NCBI GenBank assembly: GCA_000750105.3
Contig: JPHH03000009.1
Coordinates: 1-64,000, forward strand
Source of the DNA: Tolypocladium sp. Sup5 PDA-1
Lineage: Eukaryota > Ascomycota > Sordariomycetes > Hypocreales > Ophiocordycipitaceae
Reading direction: 5' to 3'
Length of the DNA stretch: 64,000 bases
The notes beneath the pieces are model-generated. The model ran no database searches. It was not told the origin of the DNA and was given only the letters and a program-made list of their open reading frames with translations. The translations under genes were made by a program, and so were the position numbers. Positions 45,171-57,944 of this stretch are shown here, in pieces; position 1 is the stretch's first letter, and the number at the start of each line of letters is the position of its first letter.

Positions 45171-48100
45171 ATGGGGTCAATGCCAGGCAAGAAGATCACC
45201 ATCTCCATTGATCGTGGTGGCACGTTCACGGACGTGCACGCTATTGTCCCTGGTCAGCCAGACATCGTCCTCAAGCTACTTTCTGTCGACCCTTCCAACT
45301 ATCAAGATGCCCCAACGGAAGGCATTCGTCGGGTCCTTGAGGCTGCAACTGGTGTAACCTTACCAAGAGGCCAGCTTCTTCGGTTGGACGACATCGAATG
45401 CTTGCGAATGGGAACTACAGTCGCCACCAATGCCTTACTTGAGCGCAAAGGCATGAAATCAGCACTGCTGACTACCAAGGGCTTCAAAGATCTCCTTCGC
45501 ATCGGCAATCAAGCTCGCCCGGACATTTTCGACCTCTCTGCGAGGCGTCCCGATGTCCTGTTTGAAGAGGTTGTAGAAGTCGACGAGCGAGTTATTCCGT
45601 CACATCCTCGCTCCTCTCAGGAGGCTTTGGCCTCTTTCAGAGCGATTGAAGGTATCACTGGAGAGAAGTACCATGTGGCTCAGGAGCTGGATACACAACA
45701 AGTAGTCGCAATCTTGGAAGCTCTCAAAGACCAGGGTTACTGCTCAGTCGCGGTCGCTCTCATCAACTCATTCGCTTGTCCTGAGCATGAACTCAAAATA
45801 GGCGAGATCGCCAGCAACATGGGTTTCTCGGTTGCACTCTCGTCCCAACTGCAGCCCATGATCAAAGTCGTTCCTCGAGGTATGTCAGCTACCGCTGATG
45901 CATACCTGACTCCGGTTATCAAGTCATACATCGACTCCATCTCCGCAAACTTTGAAGGTGGTCTTGCTGGGTCACATGGATGCCGAGTCGAGTTCATGCA
46001 ATCCGATGGAGGCCTGGTCGATTTCCGCAAGTTCAGTGGCCTGAAGGCCATTCTTTCTGGCCCAGCAGCTGGCGTCGTTGGCTACGCCTCCACTAGCTGG
46101 GACCAAGAAGCTCGTGTGCCAATCATCGGCTTTGACATGGGCGGCACATCCACCGACGTCTCGCGTTTTGACGGTCATCTGGATCACACGTTCTCTTCAA
46201 GCATCTCAGGTGTCAGCATTCAAGCACCACAACTTGACATCAATACAGTTGCGGCAGGAGGTGGATCCATTCTGTCGTGGAGGAACGGCCTCTTTATGGT
46301 CGGACCAGAGTCTGCATCTGCCCACCCAGGTCCAGCTTGCTATAGGAAAGGCGGGCCTCTAACAGTCACTGACGCCAACTTGTTCCTCGGCCGCCTCTTG
46401 CCGGAATATTTCCCCAAAATCTTCGGACCTAACGAGGATCAACCATTGGATCGGGAAATTACAAGGAAGCTTTTCGACGAGTTGACCGAGAAGATCAACA
46501 CCGAACATGGCCAGGCCCGACTCACGCCGGAGCAAGTTGCGTTGGGATTTCTGAAAGTTGCGGACGAGTCCATGACAAGACCTATCCGTAACCTGACCGA
46601 AGCTCGCGGTTTCGAGACATCTTCACATCACCTTGCCTGCTTCGGCGGTGCTGGAGGCCAGCATGCATGCAATGTGGCGGCCTCGCTTGGCATCTCAAGG
46701 ATTATCATTCATAAGTACTCGTCGATCTTGTCAGCTTACGGTCTCGCTCTGGCTGAAATCGTGCAAGAGGCACAGGAACCGATGGCTGCCGAGTACATTG
46801 GTGCTGAGCAGATCGTCCATGACAAACTGCAAGGATTGATCCTTCGCTCCACTGAGCAACTGCGAGCCCAGGGCTTTGCCAAGGATCAACTTCGACACGA
46901 GATTTTCCTGAACATGAGGTACGAGGGTTCGGATACGAGTTTGATGATCCTCAAGCCCCATGATGGTGATTTTGCCTCGGCTTTTGTCGAGCGACACAGA
47001 CGAGAGTTCACCTTCACATTTGAGCGACCGATTCTCATCGACGATGTTCGTGTAAGGACCACCGCCTCCACGAACAGGGTCTCTGAGAAGAGCCCCTTGC
47101 AGCAGCTCAAGGAAGCCAAGATCAGAGCAGCGCCGACACCCTCGCAACAAACGAATGTCTACTTCGACTCTGGATCAGGATACATCAAGACCCCGGTCTA
47201 CCAACTTCGGGAACTTGGGTCCGACGTCAAGCTCCATGGCCCTGCCATCATCATTGACGAAACTCAGACAATCGTGGTCTCCCCTAATGCCACCGTTCAT
47301 GTTCTTGACACGTGTGTCCTCATCGATCTAGAGTCTGCACCGCGTGAGGCGACGTATTCGTCACAAGTCGATCCTGTTCGTCTATCTATCTTCGGCCATA
47401 GGTTCATGTCTGTCGCGGAGCAGATGGGCCGTACTCTCCAGAAGACCTCTGTCTCAACTAATATCAAGGAGCGCCTTGACTTCTCCTGCGCCCTGTTTTC
47501 GCCCGACGGTGGCCTTGTAGCCAATGCGCCCCACGTCCCTGTTCATCTGGGTTCGATGCAGTTTGCTGTCCGTTATCAGCACAAGCGCTGGCTGGGCAAG
47601 CTAAAGGATGGCGATGTCTTGGTTTCGAACCACCCAGTTTCAGGTGGGACGCATCTGCCAGACGTAACAGTCGTGACACCTGTGTTCAAGCAAGGGACTG
47701 ACGAGATTATCTTCTACGTCGCATCGCGTGGCCACCATGCTGACAGTAAGTATCATCGTTCTTAAAACTTTCGTCCCCATATTGATGGCTAACGTGAATG
47801 ATTACAGTTGGCGGAATCCTTCCTGGGTCAATGCCTCCTAATTCAATCGAACTCTGGCAAGAAGGAGCTGCCATTGAGTCCGAGAAAGTCGTGTCCAATG
47901 GTGTCTTCAACGAGGCTCGAATGCAGGAGCTATTCTTGGATATCCCATCGCAGTATGAGGGCTGTTCTGGTAGCCGAAATCTGAGCGACAATATCTCCGA
48001 CCTCAAGGCCCAGATCGCTGCCAACGCCCGTGGTATCGCTTTGATCCAGAATCTCATCGAGGAGTATGGATTGGACACCGTCCAGATGTACATGTACGAG

Positions 48101-49048
48101 ATTCAGAGGACCGCCGAGTTGGCCGTGCGAAACCTTCTCAAGGAGATGTATCATCGCTACGGGGGTCGGCCGCTCGAGGCATTGGACTTCATGGATGATG
48201 GCACGCCTATCAAGCTGAAGATCACGATCGAGGAGGACGGCTCGTCCGTGTTCGACTTTGCGGGCACGGGAGAGGAGGTTCGAGGCAACATCAACGCCCC
48301 AGAGGCTATCACACACTCCGCCATCATCTATACGCTGCGATGCATGATCAAATCAGACATTCCTTTGAACCAGGGTTGTCTGAGTCCGGTTGATATTCGA
48401 ATCCCGAAGCCAAGTATTCTAAGCCCTACAGGAGCGGCCGCCGTTGTGGGCGGAAATGTTACAACCAGCCAGCGAGTCACGGATGTAGTCCTCAAGGCGC
48501 TGCATGCCTGTGCTGCATCCCAGGGTTGTCTCAACAACCTGACCTTCGGTATCGACGGAAAGGTTGACGCGGCCACCGGCCAGGTTATCCCAGGTTTTGG
48601 CTACTACGAGACCATTGCCGGTGGTGCTGGTGCTGGCGAAAGCTGGGCTGGAGAGAGTGGTGTGCATGTTCACATGACGAACACACGCATCACAGATCCC
48701 GAGATTCTGGAGAAGAGATACCCTTGTGTTCTTCGCCGATTTGAGCTTAGAGAAGAGACGGGCGGCGAAGGTCACAATCGTGGAGGCGATGGCGTAGCTA
48801 GAGAGATCGAGTTCCTGGCGCCGGTCCAGTGTTCTATTCTCTCGGACAGGCGTGTGCACCGCCCTTATGGCATGGAGGGAGGAGAACCAGGTGCAGCTGG
48901 TTTGAATCTCTGGTTCACCAAAGATCAGTATACCGGCCAAGATAGGAGGGTCAACATGGGTGGAAAGGGCAGCGTCCCCATGAAAGTTGGGGACAGGGTT
49001 CTCATTATGACACCTGGAGGTGGTGGCTATGGTAGCAAGGAGGCTTAG
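45171..49048 (+). CDS. 5-oxoprolinase / hydantoinase A-B fusion
   Basis: Exons 45171-47745 and 47808-49048 give 1271 residues, the normal size of eukaryotic 5-oxoprolinases. The HyuA half begins with the phosphate-binding motif DRGGTFTDV (14-22) and has a second nucleotide motif GFDMGGTSTDVSRF near residue 320. The HyuB half starts near residue 750 and ends with the Gly-rich tail TPGGGGYG. The enzyme couples ATP hydrolysis to opening of a five-membered lactam or cyclic imide. The textbook substrate is 5-oxoproline, giving glutamate, but relatives open hydantoins and other cyclic amides. It is flanked by a Dal5-type transporter, a Zn2Cys6 regulator, a P450 and a P450 reductase, so a pathway-specific lactam is plausible. 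The 62-bp intron has a GCTAAC branch site. No defects seen. Confidence 0.93.
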
Positions 49049-49464
49049 GTACACTGATTGCATCCGCGCGCAAGTTGCAGAATGGAAACCGATTTGCTGT
49101 TAATTGTTTTCCACCCTGTGTTCGTATCAGGAATGCTTGCGCAGTTCAGATAGCGGCGGAAGGCTTCGTGTTGGAACAGACTGTGAGAGTTACAGTAGTA
49201 CCATCTGTTGGACCCTCCTAGCCCAATTTGTACAGGAAAATTGCCATCATATTTCGCTTTATGAGATATCCAGAGATTTCCCTATGGGTAGATCAGAGCC
49301 ACCCAGTTGACGATAGCACAGTATCTAAGGGGACAGAGGTACACATTGCTCCCTTCTGCACTGATGCTCTTGAACAATGACTCGATATCTGATTAGTGCC
49401 TCATGTAGCTCAAAAGCATATAAAGAATATCACGAACATACGATAGATAAGTAATAAGTTCCAT
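49049..49464. other. Convergent intergenic region
   Basis: Lies between the 3' ends of the oxoprolinase and the minus-strand regulator and must hold both terminators. No gene seen. Confidence 0.5.
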
Positions 49465-51610
49465 TCACCTCATACTATTCGGTGTCTCTAGCTGTTGCCC
49501 TCGTCGCAACGCTGTCTCAACCCATTGTCTGTCCATATCGATACCAATTGATTCCAGTACCTCCTCCCATAGTGCGGGATCTCCCTCCAAATCCCAGGTG
49601 AACGGCTGGTTCTGGTCCTGAGGAAGCCCTGGCATTATGTTTCCAGACTGAGGCATAGTGTCGCTCTGTGACTGATCCCTCGCCTCTGTCTGCCCGTCCA
49701 TGTTCGCAGGCCCGGACTGCTCCTTTGGTTTGATGGTACCATTGATCTTTGTGAGAAGCGAATGACACGCCCTGATATACCCGTTTCCTTTTTCTGCCAT
49801 ACTTTGCAGAACATCCAAGGCCATATTCATGGCCGAGGCATTCTCCTCTTGATATGGGAAGGCGATGTTGACCATGACAAGCAGAAGAGCAGCCGAGAAA
49901 GCTTGCTCACCGTCAATAAATCCATATGTTGCTAAGGATAGTTAGTTACCACTGAAACGCTTCATCATACAGTTCCGTCTACTTACCAACGAGATTGTAC
50001 TTAGCAGCGGCATTGAGAATTGATGCACTTGATCTTGCGGCAGATATTGCTCTGTCAATCACATGAACAATATCCGGCGACAGTCCGTCCTCCCATCGAG
50101 CCATATTGGGATTCTGTGCATTTGGTGCCAATTGTCGCTGAACTGCGTACAACAAAGTTGGACGAGCCGTCATGTTGATGCAATGATAATAGTGCAGATA
50201 CGTGGAGACAACCTCTCGACTTGGCGGCCGGCCCGAGTCTGGAGGATTTGACCGCATCGTTTCTGGGAGCTGGCCAAACCAATCAGATAACCTTTTCATA
50301 ATGTGCTGGACGCATGCCGACAGGTCAGGACCCGACTTTTGCTTTTTGCGATATATCTTCTCGCCGACTATACCCTGTATCCTGGATAACTCAGTGTAAC
50401 AGGCCAGAGTCGACGAAGTATAGCTGTCTTCCCCAGCCTTCGGACTTGGGAGCAGTAGATCGATATCCTCGTCTTGGATCGACAAAGGGTGACCAGACGT
50501 AACACAAAGCAATCGTTCCATGCTGTATGTAGACCACCAAACCCGTCGTCGATCCTCTCGCATGTCACTGTCAAGGTCTTGATCAGAGACTTCCTGATGC
50601 AGACCAAGAGAGATAGCCATTCTCAAAGCAATGCCTATCATTATATAGGCCTCATCTCTTCGGTTGATCGTCTGCATGAAGTATGCGACATAGCTCAACA
50701 CTTCAACGAAAAGGATAGAGCCTTGCTCATACACGTTCGGTAGAAAATCCAGAGCGTGCTTGAAGTACTCGAAACCAGGTGGCCCCTCTTTGGCAATCCA
50801 CTGGTTGATCGAGTACATCTGGCCAAAAGCAAATACTAAAAGTATCTGACAATAGATAAGGCGCTCCTCTCGGTCAATGGGGTCTGGAACACGAGAATAC
50901 ACATGCTCAAGGCGGTCGTTGAAGGCAGCATCGCTCACAAAGGCGAATATTGTGCCGATGTACGCATGTTGTGCGCGATATAACCGCTGTGCAATTTCGA
51001 ATGGCGGCAATGGTGGTATCTCAGGATTGTTAGAGCGTCCGAGCCAAGCCGTATCTTCATGATGGGGATATTTGTGCCAAGCCAAGTTCTCGGTCGTCGG
51101 ATTCAGCCGGTTCGCGATATAGGTGGACGACGAGTTACCCATGAAATCTGGACAAGTCAGCTATCAAGGCCGCAAATATCTGACTTGTACCAACCTACGG
51201 TACTCCCCAGAACTACCAAGGACCCAGTTATCTGGGCCTGTGAACCCCAGTTCGATGTCCAGGCTGGACGTCTCTGCCAGCTCCGCAGCGCTATCTCGGC
51301 TTTCCAGTGTCGCATTTGCTCTACGAGCTTGAGCTTGAAGTTCGAACAGATAGCCCTCGGTGACAACAACTCTCTTTTCTGACTCAGCGTAGACGCAGGA
51401 ATGGCCCGTTTCGCTGCAAGCGATGCATGGATAAGGCGGGTCACCAATACATTTCGTCCGCCTCTTCCGGCACCTATTGCACGCTTTGGCCGACCGCTTG
51501 AGGACGTCTAACGACGCCGGGTGTCTTCGCGCGATACTCCTGGAAGCTTGCATCATGAGAGGTTGATGAAGAGGATTTTGATCGCGCGGGGTGTCACGTC
51601 CAGCCTGCAA
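49465..51610 (-). CDS. Zn2Cys6 transcription factor of the oxoprolinase/P450 cluster
   Basis: Exons on the minus strand are 51610-51199, 51147-49987 and 49931-49465, giving 679 residues. The zinc cluster is at Cys44, 47, 54, 62, 65 and 72 (CX2CX6CX7CX2CX6C), with RKRRTK between the second and third Cys. A fungal-specific transcription-factor domain (Fungal_trans) covers about 230-500, with the family motif RRRVWWSTYSMERLLCVTSGHP. The C-terminus is Gln/Asp-rich and could be an activation domain. The two introns, 51 and 55 bp, restore the frame at EYHFMGNSSS and LVATYGF. A second in-frame ATG lies 57 bp downstream of the first. The gene is divergent from the P450 (367 bp apart) and convergent with the oxoprolinase, so it is the natural candidate regulator of both. 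Confidence 0.9.
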
Positions 51611-51977
51611 AACTCATCGGCCCCTCGCGCCGGATAATCCAGACGACCAGACTAATATTGCCCCGATCACTCCGAGACTTGACCCCGGGTCTAGCCCGAT
51701 ACCGGCAGATAAGCTTAAAACCCCGCATTGACTTCTTGGCCACTTGAGGGCAATGGACTATCATCGGGTTCCACTTCCCGATGAGACTTCGCATCCCCTG
51801 CTTATGTCCGCGCAGGTTCCGATCCGCGGCAGGTAGCGATAGGAAGGGAGAGGAATAGACGAAGACGGGGCGAGACAGCCGACCAACCATGACTTTTTCA
51901 GTTGTTTCAAACGGGGATGTTGTTGAGTAAACTTGTGTCCCATTGATAAATAGTTCAAAGGAACCATGGGTTTGTAG
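51611..51977. promoter_or_regulatory. Shared divergent promoter of regulator and P450
   Basis: This 367-bp gap contains several CGG/CCG triplets, for example CGGATAATCC at 51630 and CCGATACCGG near 51700. The second pairs two CCG/CGG-type half-sites and could be a Zn2Cys6 operator, but that is inference. Confidence 0.45.
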
Positions 51978-53617
51978 ATGTCATCAAGCCCACCCCAAGT
52001 CATTAAGAATTTTCCAGCAAATTCGCCCTTTGCCAACACCATGCCTGTCAAGATTATCTTTGCTCTCTGTTTAGGCTGCTGCGCCTTGATCGTGCATCTG
52101 TTAAGCAACTATCTTCGGTTATCGAGCATTCCTGGCCCCTTTGCCGCCAAATTCACCGATCTATGGCGATATCGTTCGCAAAACTCCGAAGGCCACACCA
52201 GCAGACTCATCGCATTACACCAGAAATATGGCAAGCTTGTGCGGATTGGGCCCAACCATGTCAGTATAAGCGACCCGGCCGCCGTCCCGATAGTCTACAG
52301 CACGAATCCAACATGGCCCAAAGGCCCGTCATATTATGGCGCAGTGCCTGTGAGCAAGAATCGAGCCGTGCCTACGATCATTGGCATGGCCGAAGCTCAG
52401 CACACAGCAGTACGGAAATCAGTCGGGCGTGCCTTCACGACCAATTCCCTACTTGATTACGAGCATTCGATAGAAGCCACCGGCCAAGAACTTATCAAGG
52501 TCCTTGCAAAGCAAAACGAAACCGACATTGGCGGGTGGCTTCAGTTTTTCGCCATGGACATGATAATCCGGATTGCCTTCAGTGATTCGGTTGGCTTATT
52601 GGAGAAGGGTCAAGACGACGGAACCCTTGCTGCCGTTATGGCACGATTCGACCACTGGGGACGCTGGGGTGCTATGCCTAACGCCGACTATCTTCTCAAC
52701 AAGAGCCGAATTGCAACAGCTCTGAGAGGGGTTGGCAACAGTCCTCTTGCCAGGGTTGCACAGGGTATGTTGGAGGCCAGGAAGAAGGACATCGACAAGC
52801 TAGCATACAAGGACCTGTGCTCCAAGTTCCTCGAAGGCCAGGCCAAATATCCTCAACTTGTCAGACAAGACGAGATTTTAGGTATCATCATGTCTACCAT
52901 TGGTGCAGGTGCTGATACTACAGCCGGCACTTTGACATACACATTGTATTTCCTCTCAAAGCACCCTGCTTCAAGGACAATGCTTCTTCAAGAGGTCGAA
53001 GACAACCTTCGGGCCGGCACACTATCCCGCACGCCCAAATGGGCCGAAGTGAACAGGATGCCTTACCTTGATGCGGTGCTCAAGGAGTCAATGAGACTTC
53101 TTCCCATCGCATCTTGGGGCCTCGATCGTATTGTACCACCAACAGGCGCCACCATTGCGGGCGAGTTCATTCCTGGAGGAACCATCGTTGGTTGCCAGAT
53201 CGATGCTGTCCAACAGGATCAAGATGTGTACGGAAAAGACTCTACCGTTTTCAGACCAGAACGGTGGCTAGAAGCAAGCGAGGAGCAGCGTCGGCAGATG
53301 GATCGCGCGTTCCTTGCATTTAGTGCCGGCAAGAGAACATGCACCGGCGTACACATTGCGTGGCTGGAGATGAAGAAAACGCTACCTTTGTTGTTGATGA
53401 ATTTTGATGTGAGTTACCCGTCTTGGAAATGGCAATTTGACGAGTTCTCAAGGTGTTAACTAGACCGTAGCTGGATCTTGTCGATCCCAACCAAGATGTT
53501 AGAGAGGGTATCAGAATCAGCGCCGTCAAATATCCACCTCCGGTCATGATGAGGGTCACACCCAAGCCTGATCTTTATTTAGGTATGGATTGCAGGGATG
53601 GAGCTCGCATCTCATAG
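51978..53617 (+). CDS. Cytochrome P450 monooxygenase
   Basis: Exons 51978-53408 and 53471-53617 give 525 residues. The intron is 62 bp with a TTAAC branch site. It has an N-terminal membrane anchor (from Met22, IIFALCLGCCALIVHLL) and the hinge SIPGPF. The I-helix oxygen-binding motif is GAGADTT (309-315), the K-helix has Glu370 and Arg373 (ESMR), PERF-type residues read FRPERW, and the heme loop FSAGKRTCTG has Cys455 as thiolate ligand. It inserts one oxygen atom into an organic substrate using electrons from a P450 reductase, which is encoded 11 kb away in the same cluster. The substrate is unknown. The overall type resembles the pisatin-demethylase-like group of fungal P450s, but I cannot assign a CYP family. 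The start may be the ATG at 52041. Confidence 0.92.
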
Positions 53618-56035
53618 TGGTTGAGGAGGTGAACATGAATCAATGGCTGTGTAGGCATCATATTTCTAGTCAATTACGAGACAGCTGAGCAACCCGATAA
53701 AACATGCAAAAAACCAGGAAGGATGGTCCTAGTAAAGCCGAGGTGGAGACTGATGAAAGTACCCTACGATTCAGATAATGGAGGAAATAGCAGACTATAG
53801 ACAAATACTTTGAATACGACCAAAGAGGAGGATCATTTCCACGCCATCACAGACCCAATATTATCGTGTCCTATTTCGCATACACTAAACATCGCGATAT
53901 TATTAGACCCGAGCCCAACCAACCTGTATTATAACCGGATTCACGACATGTGTTTCTACTTCGTCCTCCACTGCAACCCCTTGGCTAAAGCGTTTAGGGC
54001 TCATGGTCCATAGCACGTCATTAGGCGGGGCAACCTTCCCCTGATCAACACCCTAAACACCCCGAAGCAAATGCCGAGTTCAAATGTCTCCTATCAGTGC
54101 TCCAATACCCTATGCAGAGTAGAGCAAGTGACACCACGGGGTTAGTAATTTTCTTCGGCAATGAATAGAGTGTTCAACAATTAATAGCAAGATTGACACT
54201 TATATTGCCGCTGGAGACCATCCATAGGTACTAAGTGATACATTGGAAGAGCTGATCCGCGACCGACCGGGGTTCGTGGTTCGAGCACAGTTTACTGCTG
54301 TAATATCGAAATCCACTAATAAATACTCGCTTCAATATTTGGTCGATAGCTTCCTGTCGGATAGACCGGTTGACTCGGCAGCCCCTTGGGCAGCCACATT
54401 ACATTGATGACTCGGATGTCTGTATTCAGAGACGGTGGCTAGAGACATTCTTCCTTAGAAGAATGAAGCCTCGTTGGATTGATGACTCGAGGTCAATAGG
54501 GGCTGCTAGGGGCCGCTAGGGGCTACAATTGAAGTCAGACGCCACTAACACACACACACAGCCAACGCCGGATAGGGGCAACAGCTGGATAGGGGTCACG
54601 GGGACTACAGTTAAAAGGATAAAGGGAATCCCTTTTCCAGGCTCCCTGGGCAGCTGACAGAGTGACACAGATACACATATCAATTGATCACACATTCATT
54701 GGGATTCGGGCCTCGCTCATAGCGATACTTCCATCTTGGGTCCAATGGTAGTGCTTAGAGCGATATTGCGTGTAAAATTCAGGGGAACGAATTTGAGCTG
54801 TTCGGGAACTCTTTCAGGCCTGCGGCTACACATCCATGCAATTATATAGTCACTGATAATATATTTTCGGAACGTTTTCATCCACCATTTTCCCCTTCTT
54901 TTTTTCCAATAGTTCAACTGCAGGTCATCGAAGTCAGATGTCACAGCCAGTAGCTCTAACCCGATGCAGCCGTTACGGCCCCAAGGCCTGATTGCTCAAT
55001 CCAGGAGTGCACAAAGGTTTGATACCAGACGTTAAGCAAGATAAGCCGATCAAAAGGTACCCCCAATTTCCAAAGAACGAGATCAAACCAACCTCCTATC
55101 GGACTTGAGCTCTCTCGTTGGCCGTGAGCAACCGGAACGGCGTCGGCATTCAAGTTGAAGATCTCACCACTATTCTTTTACCTCGCGGAACACCTCACTT
55201 AGAGCTCTGTATGTACCGATCAGAAACCAAAACATCTTCTGCGGAAGGCGTCACCATTTGCGCACACAAAATATGTCTTTATCACATGTTCCACCCCGAG
55301 CTCCCAGTCCACCAACTCACCAGGCTCGATTGGCCTTTAGAAGACTCGTCACATACAGAACAAGTGAAGATCGAAGCCTCTTGCGAAACAGGCTTGGAGA
55401 TCAACCGAGGTGTAGCCTTGGAAAGAAGACGCTGGGAATTAATTGGTAGGGATCTGATGGTCTAGAGGACAATTTCACACTGTAGTACTATGGATAGATT
55501 TCGAGAGCGACATCACCGCCATTCTAGCATTTTCTCTCTAGGGGGAATGGTTACGGCATCCACTGCCATACTGCTACCAGCGCAGCAGTTTTCCTTTCTT
55601 TCCCTATCTCTAGTAGTATTACTCTTTCGACCCGTATCATCGCAGCATCAACTCGGCCTGTAAGGACCGTGACAATGTTATACCACCCACAGGAAATAGA
55701 ATTCCTCGGTAAGGCTTTTAAGAGCGGAAGGAAGGGTATACTCGAGGACCAATTATGTATTCAGTAGATGCTGACTGAGCATTAATGGACATTATGGGAT
55801 CTGCCTCACGGTTTTTAAGAAACATAGACACTTAGGAAGTATGACGTCTTCGGGTTGAAGCCGATTTGCTCCAACCAAATCCAACTCGATATGACCAAAT
55901 TGAAATGAAAATTTACTCATTACTTAAATTTCCACACTGTCACTGAAAGGAAAAATCTATTTCTAGTGAGCCACACAACACCTTTCTATGGCCTTCCCGC
56001 CCGGTGCCTCTTTTTCTCTCATATCGTTTATCTTC
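53618..56035. other. Long intergenic region, no supported gene
   Basis: Holds a 10-bp tandem repeat (TAGGGGCYGC, three units at 54497-54526) and a short (CA)n tract. Two frames, 54944-54717 minus and 55118-55465 plus, show no family features. Around 55590-55680 a stretch shares the phrase CTCGGCCTGTA with the candidate LTR at 57.5 kb, so LTR debris may be present. Confidence 0.45.
54497..54526. repeat. 10-bp tandem repeat, three units
   Basis: TAGGGGCTGC, TAGGGGCCGC and TAGGGGCTAC lie head to tail. Related GGATAGGGG motifs recur near 54570-54600. Confidence 0.75.
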
Positions 56036-56796
56036 CTAAGCTCCAAATACCATCATTCTGTCCTCAACGGGCTCGAACGTCTTCTCGACGATTCGTGGTC
56101 CTGCAGGCTTTCCAAACACCATCTGAGCCTTCAAGCTCCATTCGGCTGGGATGTTCCATTGCTTGGCCACCGCGGAATCCACCATTGGATTATAATGCTG
56201 CAGGTTGACCCCGAGACCCTCTGCGGTCAGCATTGTCCAAACGGCATACTGCAGCATCCCGCTTGCATGCTCCGACCCTGTAGTGCTGAAGTTAGGACCT
56301 CACACGTTCTACTCTGCCGTAACCTGCGTTGTATAGCATAGGGGTCACCAGCGTCGCTGCTCACATTGGGGGATCTTGTCTTTCACGATGGGCATTTTCT
56401 CCTCCATTGCCTTCAGCGCGTTGGCACTCTCGTAGAACAAGATCTGGACAAACACGCATGTCAACATAGTCATCTAGTGAGGGCCCTGACGAGACATACT
56501 GTTCCGTACGCCGCGAAGAACATCTTAATGCGCGGCTTGAAGACCGTTTCGAAGACGGGCGGCGCAACACTGGCCTTGGCAACTCCGTGGGCCATGGCCC
56601 AGAACTTTTTGTGCTCTTCCTTTAGAAGCACCACAGCCCGACCAGACTGGCAGTTGAACGGTGTGGGCGAGTGGAGGATGGCGTCACGGACAATGTCTTG
56701 GATGCGCGCATCGGGGATCTCGACGTCGTCCGAGAGCACGTGCAGCGAACCTCGATTTTTAATGGCATCGCCGACGGTGAGCGTGGATCTCGACAT
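56036..56796 (-). CDS. Nitroreductase family protein (Frm2/Hbn1-like)
   Basis: Exons on the minus strand are 56796-56500, 56443-56365 and 56277-56036, giving 205 residues, the normal size. Introns are 56 and 87 bp, and the second has a CCTAACTT branch site. The start MSRSTLTVGDAIKNRGSLHVL, the stretch SPTPFNCQSGRAVVLL and the C-terminal run GLGVNLQHYNP and MVFGKPAGP match fungal FMN-dependent nitroreductase-like proteins. Yeast Frm2 and Hbn1 affect fatty-acid signalling and oxidative or nitrosative stress, and relatives reduce nitroaromatics and quinones with NAD(P)H. It probably acts as a cytosolic homodimer. No defects seen. Confidence 0.9.
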
Positions 56797-57492
56797 GGTG
56801 AGCCTCGGGTGGGGTGGAATGTTTCGAAGTGTTCGTTTATAAAAGCAAGTGGTCTTGTCGACGAAGAAAGAGTCCTAAAGAAGTCGGGTAGGGCGCGTTG
56901 AGAATAGCACATGAGAGTTGACGCAGAAGCGAAGACACGAAAGAATGGGAGGAGCGGAAAGGCTAAGATTAACATCCTGCCGGGGTTCGGGGTTCGGGAC
57001 GCCGACAAGTCGGCACAGCCGCGCCGAAGGATGAGCTGATGCCCCTGCCCGAGCGTGACACAACCTGCCAACTGCTTGGCCATACATATATACGGAGTAT
57101 ACCGAGGTACATTCAGTTGCAGTATGCACCAACAACGTCACATGCATGGATCTGCATGACAAGCCACATAGCAGTTCAACACCCACACCAACGCCTGGGA
57201 TCACGTAAGGCTGTATCTTAATGTGTCCGGCTTTCGGTAATAAATGTGGATTTCCCCGTCTAGTCACTTCCATGGCTATATATAGACTTTTTGCTGGGAA
57301 CATAATGTTTATAAGTCATAGATGGATCAATGACAACTTGTATTAACCTGGAAATAATTCTTGAAATTCAACATTTGCAATAATAGTAGATGCAGAGCAT
57401 TAAATTGCCCACAGGGCCTAGACTTTACCTACTTGTCTTTTTCGCTTGTATTCCTCTTCTCCTCTAAGCTCTAGTATCTGAATACTACTTTG
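56797..57492. other. Intergenic, promoter side of the nitroreductase gene
   Basis: No gene supported. From about 57300 rightward the sequence turns AT-rich as it approaches the candidate LTR. Confidence 0.45.
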
Positions 57493-57792
57493 TTGGGTTA
57501 TTTAGTCGGACCTGGGCTCGCGGCTCGTGCGAATAGGGGCTCTCAATGCTTTAGGCATTAAGCAAGGATAAAAGAGAACTTTCGGGTAGACCGTTTTTTC
57601 CCCTTTTCCGAACGCATAGATGTATCTCTTGTGCGTCTTTTCTAGGCAGGCCCTAGCTATCTTATTTAAACCCCGCTTGCCTTTGCCTTATCTCCCGTTA
57701 CACTCGGCCTGTAGTATATTCGTTCTCCTTTAATAAATTATCTTATAATCGAACCACCTTAAATATTCCTTAACTATTAATCCTATCATCCA
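57493..57792. mobile_element. Candidate solo LTR with 5-bp target-site duplication
   Basis: A 300-bp segment starting TTGGGTTATT and ending CATCCA is flanked on both sides by CTTTG (57488-57492 and 57793-57797). Inside are a TATTTAAACC box and a pyrimidine-rich 3' part, as expected for a promoter and polyadenylation region. The ends are not the canonical TG...CA unless the left border shifts by two bases, in which case the duplication is imperfect. No internal element coding is present. Confidence 0.5.
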
Positions 57793-57944
57793 CTTTGTTT
57801 TGTTATTGCAATATTAGATGCCGAGAAGTCGAGTGTTAATTCTTCCAAGGCATCGTGGATGCTTTGATTTGCCTATAATCCATGGATCTAGCCTTCTACG
57901 AAGTACAGATAGTAGGGAGAAAATATAGCTATGTAGGGCATAAG

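Noticed and set aside
49049..49464. Extra exon of the oxoprolinase
   Set aside because: The protein already ends in the family's Gly-rich tail at 49048.
54240..54310. tRNA-like B-box sequence (GGTTCGAGCAC)
   Set aside because: No A box, no acceptor-stem pairing and no cloverleaf could be drawn.
55118..55465. 115-codon plus-strand frame as a gene
   Set aside because: No start context, domain, splice pattern or partner exons. Left as intergenic.
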